A stretch of 11,880 nucleotides of DNA from an uncultured Phascolarctobacterium sp. Its GTDB lineage: Bacteria > Bacillota > Negativicutes > Acidaminococcales > Acidaminococcaceae. The DNA is taken from NCBI GenBank assembly GCA_945949475.1, contig CAMFET010000014.1, positions 1 to 11,880 on the forward strand. The letters run 5' to 3'. The position numbers and the translations under genes were made by a program. Every line of letters begins with the position of its first letter. Position 1 is the stretch's first letter. The notes under the pieces are model-generated. The model was not told the DNA's origin. It did not search any database and was given only the letters and a program-made list of their open reading frames with translations. Positions 7,446 to 11,880 of this stretch are shown one piece after another.

Positions 7446-7476
7446 AAAACAGGGAGCGCCTAAGCGTCCCTGTTTT
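7446..7476 (-). promoter_or_regulatory. Intercistronic hairpin, partial terminator or mRNA stabiliser
   Basis: Ten-base arms AAAACAGGGA and TCCCTGTTTT pair perfectly. An inner CGC/GCG pair closes a TTAG loop, with one bulged C. The hairpin lies 33 bases after the stop of the binding-lipoprotein gene, and its 3' arm ends in TTTT, then CCTGC. Such stem-loops between receptor and permease genes commonly let part of the transcript stop or protect its 3' end, giving more receptor than permease. Which applies here is inference. Confidence 0.7.
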
Positions 7477-7509
7477 GCCTATGAATTACATTGTTACACT
7501 ACAGGTAGA

Positions 7510-8547
7510 TTATTTGTCCATAACTCTCTTACGGAACTCTTCTTTAATCTTAGCGTTGTTGTCAGCCAGTTTTCTCCAGTCAACTTTGATCTTGCCGTCG
7601 GTCAGACCTTTGGTTGGAACGGAACCAATAGGCTCTTTAACGTCGCCACGAACGGAGTGCATCCAGCCCTTAACAACTGCTTGTTGGCCTTCCTTGCTCA
7701 GCCACCAGTCAACCAAAGCTTTAGCGCCTTCAGGATTCTTGGTGGTGTTGAAGATTGCGATCGGGGAAGGAACTTGAACTACGCCGTCTTTCGGATAAAT
7801 AACCTTCAGAGGCTCTTTCTTGGTGTTAGCCAGCTTCAGGATGTTTTCTTCCAGAATCATTACAGCTGCATATTCGCCGGTCAACAGCTTGTTTTGAATA
7901 GCGGAGTTGCCTTCTTCAACGCGCAGGCCGTTAGCCTTCAGTTTATCGAAGTATTCCCAACCATATTTGTCAGCCAATGCGCCAACTGCTACATAAGCGG
8001 TGCCGCTCAGCATCGGGTTAGGCATAGCGATTTTGCCCTTCCATTTCGGGTCAGCCAAATCGGTCCAGTTTTTCGGAGCGTCTTCAGCCTTCAGTTTATC
8101 AGCGTTGTAAGCAATAATCATGTTGCAAACACGAACTGCATACCAAGCGCCATCAGCTGCTTTATCGTTAATCAAATTCTTTTCTTCCTTGGATTTGTAA
8201 GGAAGCAAGAGTTTTTGATCTTCTAATTTCAGATAGTAGGAAGGATCTGCTACCATCAATACGTCAGCGCCAATCTTCTTAGCTTTGATTTCGCCGGTAA
8301 TCTTGGTAACAACTTTTTCGGTACCGCCTTGGAACCAGTTAACCTTCATTTCGGGGAATGCTTTAGCAACATTGGGTTTGCACATATTGTCGATGATATC
8401 AGGATAAATAGAGGTATAAACCATCAATTCGCCTTTAGTGCCAGTAGCTTTTTTCTCAGCCTTTTTGTCGCCGCCACCGCAGCCAGCCAGTGCTACGCTC
8501 AATGCCAAAATTGCTGCTGCGCCAAGCATCCATTTAGATTTTTTCAT
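7510..8547 (-). CDS. Solute-binding lipoprotein of the iron-type ABC importer
   Basis: This 345-residue protein has a lipoprotein signal with lipobox ALAGC (Cys23) and a Gly/Lys-rich linker after it. The binding fold shows VYTSIYPD (43-50), FQGGTEKV (72-79) and ADVLMVADP (94-102), followed by WTDLADPKWKGKIAMPNP and a C-terminal EGAKALVDWW. These are features of the AfuA/FbpA ferric-type family. The only adjacent tyrosine pair is Tyr104-Tyr105 in the N-terminal lobe. I do not see the C-lobe Tyr-Tyr of classical FbpA, so direct iron(III) binding is not proven; relatives bind sugar phosphates or phosphonates. The start ATG 8547 has AAAGGAGTG about 7 bases upstream. It is the first gene of the receptor-permease-ATPase unit. 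Codon choice (many GCT and AAA) is more uniform than in neighbouring genes, which fits high expression. Confidence 0.9.
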   Translation of the reverse strand: MKKSKWMLGAAAILALSVALAGCGGGDKKAEKKATGTKGELMVYTSIYPDIIDNMCKPNVAKAFPEMKVNWFQGGTEKVVTKITGEIKAKKIGADVLMVADPSYYLKLEDQKLLLPYKSKEEKNLINDKAADGAWYAVRVCNMIIAYNADKLKAEDAPKNWTDLADPKWKGKIAMPNPMLSGTAYVAVGALADKYGWEYFDKLKANGLRVEEGNSAIQNKLLTGEYAAVMILEENILKLANTKKEPLKVIYPKDGVVQVPSPIAIFNTTKNPEGAKALVDWWLSKEGQQAVVKGWMHSVRGDVKEPIGSVPTKGLTDGKIKVDWRKLADNNAKIKEEFRKRVMDK

Positions 8548-8785
8548 TCACAAACACTCCTTTTTCCTTATCTTCGTTGATATTTAATTTACTAGTGTAA
8601 ACGACATTCTACACCCTTATTAGAAAAATTCGCTACAGTCCGATTTCTTCCTGCTTACACTTTACAAAACTTTAACATATTTTTAACTTTTTGTGTCACA
8701 TTTACGCTTATTGGGTAGACATTCCACCACGACATTACATGTGACTATTTTTGTCCTATATGGACATTTTCTGTCCCTATGAAAA
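8548..8785 (-). promoter_or_regulatory. Gene-free upstream region of the ABC importer, rich in short repeats
   Basis: No gene is seen here. GACATT occurs four times on the plus strand (8603, 8718, 8731, 8763). A GGACA/TGTCC inverted repeat lies at 8762-8776, a GTCC/GGAC one at 8753-8765, and GTCACAT (8695-8701) pairs with ATGTGAC (8739-8745). TTTAC-TAGT-GTAAA (8588-8601) is another inverted repeat. The importer promoter must lie here, but I found no convincing -35/-10 pair on the minus strand and no canonical Fur box. Confidence 0.4.
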
Positions 8786-8840
8786 CAAAAAAATGTGTAT
8801 TCAAAGCGAACTTGAAAAACTATCCACTTCAAATACACAT
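8786..8840 (-). terminator. Rho-independent terminator of the FkbM gene
   Basis: On the minus strand, ATGTGTATT pairs with AATACACAT (outer ends 8840 and 8793). The stem continues inward to about 16 pairs with several G-U wobbles, around a loop of about 16 bases. Seven T residues follow at once (8786-8793 on the plus strand read as A). It begins 13 bases past the methyltransferase stop. Confidence 0.85.
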
Positions 8841-8853
8841 ATCCAACCTGCTA

Positions 8854-9939
8854 CTAGTTGCTCACAGCGATAAAGTTGAGCTCCCAAGCAGGCACATAGG
8901 GATGCTTACGCAAATAAACTTTATAATCGGGCACTAGCTGCCAAATAAGCTGCGGCAGGCGAAATAAATCCACATCATAGTGATATGCCGCTACAAAAAG
9001 CTTTGGCTTATATTGGGTAATAGTCCTGACGCCACCGGCCAGCGCCTGTACCTCCGCCCCCTCCACATCCATTTTGATGTAGGAAATGGGGCGTCCCGAT
9101 GCTACTGCATCAATAGTCGTCACCGGCACCACTCGCTTGCTTGCGCCCACAAAGGTGGACTGACGTCCACCGCTATCGCTAAAGCTAAGCTCACCTACCG
9201 AGTTCCAGATACCACTTTCGTGCACCTCTACGGCTAACCCCTGTTGCGCAAGCTCCTCTGCCAAAGCACGCAGCTTGCGACAATTGCGCCGATCAGGCTC
9301 CACCGCCACCACCTGCTGCCATTGGAAATTAGTCAAGCGACCGAGCTCCTGAATAGTATCCCCATTATAGGCACCTAAATCAAGATAGCATTCTTGTTGA
9401 CTCGGAGCAATCAACGCATGCAAATCAGCCTCACGCTCCGTGGTGCAGTCAAATAAATACTTAATTTTTCCGCTTAGCTTGTAGTTCAGCGTAGCTGCAA
9501 ATACCTTACGCGACTGCTCATCAGCTAAGCGCTCATATACTTCCTTGAGCTCGCTCTCATGCTTGGCGAGCCACCCTTCGCTTACAGTCTCTTCTTCAGC
9601 AAACAAGGGCAGATGGGGAGCCACCACCTGCTGCTCCGCGTCGAGCTGCGCAAAGCGAGCCAGCACCTCCGGCCTTTCGCTAGCAAAGGCGATAACCACT
9701 AGCAGCTCTTCACCCAAGCGTGCTTTAAGAGCATCATAGCGCTCCACAGTGAAGCCTCTAAAATGCTGCCCACGCACAAATTCATCGCTGGCAAATACGC
9801 CCTGCACAGTCACCTTATTTGCTGTACACCAATCGAGCAGCTTATCCGCGCCATTGCCCATACCATAGAGCACAATGGGCTTCGTAGTACTCTTTAATAG
9901 CTCCCAAACACTTTCTTTTTCTATTACAAAATCCAGCAT
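8854..9939 (-). CDS. FkbM-family SAM-dependent methyltransferase with N-terminal Rossmann-like domain
   Basis: This 361-residue protein has two parts. Residues 20-100 form a nucleotide-binding-like domain (KPIVLYGMGNGADKLLDW, then VQGVFASDE), resembling the N-terminal domain of PglD-type and related sugar-modifying proteins. A helical, acidic linker (about 110-150) leads to an FkbM methyltransferase core: SAM motif I YLDLGAYNGDT (185-195), acidic VEPD (213-216), TTIDAV and the family signature IKMDVEGAE (288-296). FkbM enzymes methylate hydroxyls of sugars and secondary metabolites. A role in surface-glycan, LPS or flagellin-glycan methylation is plausible, but no glycosyl-transfer neighbours are present to support it. 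The start ATG 9939 has AGGAGG 6 bases upstream. It is a single-gene unit between its own promoter and terminator. Confidence 0.88.
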   Translation of the reverse strand: MLDFVIEKESVWELLKSTTKPIVLYGMGNGADKLLDWCTANKVTVQGVFASDEFVRGQHFRGFTVERYDALKARLGEELLVVIAFASERPEVLARFAQLDAEQQVVAPHLPLFAEEETVSEGWLAKHESELKEVYERLADEQSRKVFAATLNYKLSGKIKYLFDCTTEREADLHALIAPSQQECYLDLGAYNGDTIQELGRLTNFQWQQVVAVEPDRRNCRKLRALAEELAQQGLAVEVHESGIWNSVGELSFSDSGGRQSTFVGASKRVVPVTTIDAVASGRPISYIKMDVEGAEVQALAGGVRTITQYKPKLFVAAYHYDVDLFRLPQLIWQLVPDYKVYLRKHPYVPAWELNFIAVSN

Positions 9940-9964
9940 AACGAACCTCCTGCTTATTTATCTT

Positions 9965-9993
9965 ATTATACACTATTAACTAGTGACTGGAAC
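9965..9993 (-). promoter_or_regulatory. Promoter of the FkbM gene
   Basis: On the minus strand a perfect TATAAT (9965-9970) lies 17 bases from a weak -35 (GTTCCA, 9988-9993, 3/6). Its -35 abuts the -35 of the divergent dtxR-like promoter, so the two polymerase sites would compete or share regulation. Confidence 0.6.
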
Positions 9994-10011
9994 GCTTAAA
10001 TATGCTAAAAT
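9983..10011 (+). promoter_or_regulatory. Promoter of the DtxR-family regulator gene
   Basis: GTGACT (9983-9988, 4/6 to the -35 box) is followed after 17 bases by TAAAAT (10006-10011) with an extended TGC element. The -10 lies inside an imperfect inverted repeat CTAA-AATA-TTAG (10005-10016), and GATAATGATT follows at 10016-10025. Either could be an operator for the regulator itself; this is inference. Confidence 0.55.
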
Positions 10012-10073
10012 ATTAGATAATGATTGGCTTACAATAAAGTCAAAAACTCTCACCCCGCTTGGAGGATAAACCA

Positions 10074-10445
10074 ATGGCTCTTTTAGAATCTGGAGAAAAT
10101 TACCTAGAAACAATCCTTGTGCTAACTAAAAAAAATGGCAGTGTTCGCTCCATTGATATTGCAGATGCTATGCAGTTCACCAAGGCCAGTGTCAGCCGTG
10201 CCATGAGCATTTTAAAGCGCGATAACTATATCATTATGCAGCCGGACGGCTCCATCATCCTCACCAAGGAAGGTCAGAAAAAGGCGGCAGAGGTTTATGA
10301 CCGCCATGTAACCCTCACTCGCTTTATCAACGAGGTACTTGGTGTGGAGGTAAAAATCGCTGAAAAGGACGCTTGTCGTATTGAGCACATTATTAGCCCT
10401 GAAACCTTTGCGGGCATCAAAATGCAGCTGACCAAGAAGCGCTAA
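10074..10445 (+). CDS. Short DtxR/MntR-family metal-dependent regulator
   Basis: The 123-residue protein has an N-terminal winged-helix domain (ENYLETILVL 8-17, RSIDIADAMQFTKASVSRAM 25-44, LTKEGQ 63-68) and a helical metal/dimer domain (VYDRHVTLTRFINEVLGV 74-91, AEKDACRIEHIISPETF 96-112). By eye the ligands align as Asn9 (Met10 in DtxR, Asp8 in MntR), Glu12, His78, Cys101, Glu104 and His105. The C-x-x-E-H triad is that of DtxR (C102/E105/H106), pointing to Fe(II) more than Mn(II). There is no SH3-like third domain. The start is ATG 10074, with GGAGG 8 bases before it; an in-frame TTG at 10059 overlaps that site. Expected role: metal-loaded repressor of uptake genes. The ABC importer and the CbiK-like gene nearby are candidate targets, by inference only. 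Confidence 0.88.
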   Translation: MALLESGENYLETILVLTKKNGSVRSIDIADAMQFTKASVSRAMSILKRDNYIIMQPDGSIILTKEGQKKAAEVYDRHVTLTRFINEVLGVEVKIAEKDACRIEHIISPETFAGIKMQLTKKR

Positions 10446-10493
10446 TCACCATCAACATATACTGCTTAATAATTACTATAAGGAAGGTGCTTT

Positions 10494-11147
10494 ATGAAAA
10501 GAATCTTTTTACTCGTTCTCATGCTTTGCCTGTTCTGCATCAATGCCTACGCAGGACCCAAGCTCTATCGCCATCCCTCCTATGATTTCAGTAATCTGCG
10601 CAATGTGAAGGTTACGGTTATCACCAACGCTCATCCGGAAACTGCTGGCAGCTTTCATGCAGAAGAATTAGCAGAAGAAAAAGTACTTTCTGCTCTCTAT
10701 AGTGCTGCCGGCAAAGCAAATTTAATTCTCACCGATGAACGCCCTAGCGGTCCCATCGCACCAACGGGTGAGCAGGAAAGCCTTTTGAACCGCAATAAAA
10801 AGGCTCCGAAAACGGTGGAAGCACGAATTACTATCAACTACTTAGGCTATCGCCGTTACAAGGTTGCCGGACATTATCAACAAAAGACCGAGTACTTTAA
10901 AGAAAAACGCAAGGACGCCTGGGGTAAGGAGCATTATGTAGAAATCCCCATTACCACCCAAGTATGGGTTCCTGACGCCTACCACAACAATGCTATAATG
11001 GATGTAATCTATAATGTTTATGACCTTGAAACTGCAGCTGTTATCGCCAATGTTATGGACAGAAGAGAACGTGAATACGAAAGCGATACTGCAGGAATGC
11101 TAGGCCGCTCCACTAATGATTTTATTAAAGCCTTGATTAAAAAATAA
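10494..11147 (+). CDS. Exported protein of unknown function
   Basis: I do not recognise this 217-residue protein. Residues 1-20 are a clear signal peptide (MKR, hydrophobic core, AYA|G), so the mature protein should be periplasmic or surface-located. The mature part starts with YRHPSYDFSNLRNVKV, a strand-rich opening loosely like DUF4136-type or CsgG-like envelope proteins, followed by a helix (EELAEEKVLSALYSAAGKA, 57-75). A charged middle section (KTEYFKEKRKDAWGKEHY) and a C-terminal YNVYDLETAAVIANVMDRRERE complete it. No cysteine remains in the mature chain and no catalytic motif is visible. It starts 48 bases after the DtxR-type gene behind an AAGGAAGGTG site and shares the terminator, so it is probably in the same transcript. 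Confidence 0.82.
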   Translation: MKRIFLLVLMLCLFCINAYAGPKLYRHPSYDFSNLRNVKVTVITNAHPETAGSFHAEELAEEKVLSALYSAAGKANLILTDERPSGPIAPTGEQESLLNRNKKAPKTVEARITINYLGYRRYKVAGHYQQKTEYFKEKRKDAWGKEHYVEIPITTQVWVPDAYHNNAIMDVIYNVYDLETAAVIANVMDRREREYESDTAGMLGRSTNDFIKALIKK

Positions 11148-11160
11148 GCCTTATAATACC

Positions 11161-11203
11161 ATCCCGAACAGGACAAAGCCGCCCTGTTCGGGATTTTTCT
11201 TTT
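11161..11203 (+). terminator. Rho-independent terminator of the dtxR-like unit
   Basis: A perfect 12-bp stem, ATCCCGAACAGG (11161-11172) against CCTGTTCGGGAT (11183-11194), with a ten-base loop, is followed by TTTTTCTTTT. It lies 13 bases after the stop of the exported unknown protein. Confidence 0.92.
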
Positions 11204-11241
11204 CGACTTAAAACCCTTAATAAAATTAGTTCTTATTATTA

Positions 11242-11269
11242 TTGACATCTTATTTATTCGTGATATAAT
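11242..11269 (+). promoter_or_regulatory. Consensus promoter of the CbiK-like gene
   Basis: A perfect TTGACA (11242-11247) and a perfect TATAAT (11264-11269) are 16 bases apart, and the -10 is extended (TGA). This is the strongest promoter in the window. Transcription should start near 11276, leaving a leader of about 82 bases. Confidence 0.88.
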
Positions 11270-11286
11270 CTTAAGAAAGAGAGCAA

Positions 11287-11333
11287 TCTAGACTATGTTA
11301 TGCATATCTAGAGATAATCCTAATCCCTTATCT
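11287..11333 (+). promoter_or_regulatory. Leader hairpin and Fur-like inverted repeat before the CbiK-like gene
   Basis: Two TCTAGA copies (11287-11292, 11307-11312) with inner TATG/CATA pairing form a hairpin. It is followed by an inverted repeat AGATAA-N10-TTATCT (11312-11333). The second element resembles a Fur box (GATAAT hexamers: GATAAT, then CCTAAT, then CTTATC inverted) with one extra base. The leader is too short for a cobalamin riboswitch. The operator role is inference. Confidence 0.4.
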
Positions 11334-11357
11334 AATACATAAAAGGAGTGTGTATTT

Positions 11358-11880
11358 ATGAAATCCTTAAAAAAATTTGCCCTTGCTACCATGACCTGTG
11401 CAGCCCTGTTAGGCTTTGCTGCCACCTCCCACGCAGCTTATCAGCTGAGCGATGAAGTAAAAACTGCTACCCCGGCTCTTTTAATGGCTACTGAAATCGG
11501 CGTAAAGTCCAATACTAACGCGGCCTTAGCTAACCTGCCCGACAAATCTGCCATCGTTGTGATGAGCTTTGGCACCACCTTTAAGGACACTCGTGCCAAA
11601 ACTATCGATGCTACCGTAGAGGCTATCAAAGCAGCTCACCCTGGCGTAAAAGTAGTAACTGCCTTTACCTCCCACATCATTATCGACCGCATTAAAGCCA
11701 ATGAAGGCATCACCTATCCTACTCCGGAAGAAGCACTTGCACAACTGAAAAAAGAAGGCTATTCCTGTGTAGCCATGACCTCCCTGGATATCATTCCCGG
11801 CATGGAATACGCTTACAAGGATGCTGTTTACCAAATGCATAAAAATGATTTCAAACATGCATCCTTTGGTACCCCGCTGA
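11358..11880 (+). CDS. Exported CbiK-family (sirohydrochlorin cobaltochelatase-like) protein, 3' end cut by window edge
   Basis: The first 174 codons are present. A signal peptide (MKSLKKFALA..., cleavage TSHA|A after residue 26) precedes a mature linker and then the class II chelatase fold of CbiK: IVVMSFGTTFKDTRAKTI (66-83), a helix AHPGVKVVTAFTSHIII (93-109), TPEEALAQLKKEGY (122-135) and SLDIIPGMEY (142-151). CbiK inserts cobalt into sirohydrochlorin in the cytoplasm. Exported versions are known, such as the Desulfovibrio periplasmic CbiKP and the Porphyromonas haem-binding IhtB. Relatives read LHIIxGxEY, whose His is the first metal ligand (His145 in Salmonella); here Asp144 takes its place. 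The second His ligand lies beyond the window. A tetrapyrrole-binding or scavenging role may be likelier than catalysis. GGAG lies 9 bases before the ATG. Confidence 0.88.
   Translation, partial: MKSLKKFALATMTCAALLGFAATSHAAYQLSDEVKTATPALLMATEIGVKSNTNAALANLPDKSAIVVMSFGTTFKDTRAKTIDATVEAIKAAHPGVKVVTAFTSHIIIDRIKANEGITYPTPEEALAQLKKEGYSCVAMTSLDIIPGMEYAYKDAVYQMHKNDFKHASFGTPL

Noticed and set aside
7348..8226. Long plus-strand open frame (292 codons) opposite the binding lipoprotein and permease start
   Set aside because: It is a shadow of the receptor gene and spans the intercistronic hairpin; composition is unlike a real protein.
10059..10073. TTG start at 10059 for the DtxR-type regulator
   Set aside because: It overlaps the GGAGG ribosome site; ATG 10074 is correctly spaced at 8 bases.
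11276..11357. Cobalamin riboswitch expected before a CbiK-family gene
   Set aside because: The leader is about 82 bases, far shorter than a cobalamin aptamer; only two small hairpins are present.
11018..11858. Minus-strand open frames across the exported unknown gene and the CbiK-like gene
   Set aside because: They are antisense shadows; the plus-strand genes have signal peptides, promoters and ribosome sites.

Overview
The window looks like a chromosomal segment of an anaerobic Negativicutes-type bacterium, a Firmicute with an outer membrane; something near Phascolarctobacterium or Acidaminococcus is my guess. The grounds are indirect. GC is moderate, Shine-Dalgarno sites are of the strong AGGAGG type, hairpin plus U-tract terminators are common, and a CbiK-family chelatase carries a signal peptide, which implies a periplasm. 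No rRNA, tRNA, CRISPR array, insertion sequence or phage gene was seen. Every reading frame I accept is intact except the two cut by the window edges.

Layout, left to right. (1) 1-2229, minus strand: a family III CoA-transferase-like gene followed 10 bases later by an exported M48 metalloprotease that runs off the left edge. (2) 2312-3541, plus strand: a consensus promoter drives three tightly packed genes: thiW (ECF transporter S component), a 96-residue membrane protein, and an ArsR/SmtB regulator with a complete CzrA-type alpha-5 zinc site. They end in a hairpin shared with the next, convergent gene. (3) 3521-8547, minus strand: a ferric-iron-type ABC importer in the order binding lipoprotein, fused two-domain permease, ATPase, terminator, and then a second, separately promoted binding lipoprotein. 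(4) 8548-8853: a gene-free stretch holding the terminator of the next gene and many short inverted and direct repeats upstream of the importer. (5) 8854-9939, minus strand: a two-domain FkbM-type methyltransferase. It is transcribed divergently, from abutting promoters, from (6) 10074-11198, plus strand: a short DtxR/MntR-family metal regulator and an exported protein of unknown function, closed by a strong terminator. (7) 11242-end, plus strand: a consensus promoter, a structured leader and the start of an exported CbiK-family protein.

The common thread is metal handling: a zinc-type sensor, an iron-type importer with two receptors, a DtxR-type regulator and an exported tetrapyrrole-chelatase homologue. 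The most interesting observations are two apparent active-site losses (His to Asp in the exported CbiK-like protein, Asp to Ala in the CoA-transferase homologue) and the pairing of thiW with a zinc sensor. Neither a TPP nor a cobalamin riboswitch is present where it might be expected. I do not see a clearly new multi-gene system; the candidates are listed as findings with modest scores.
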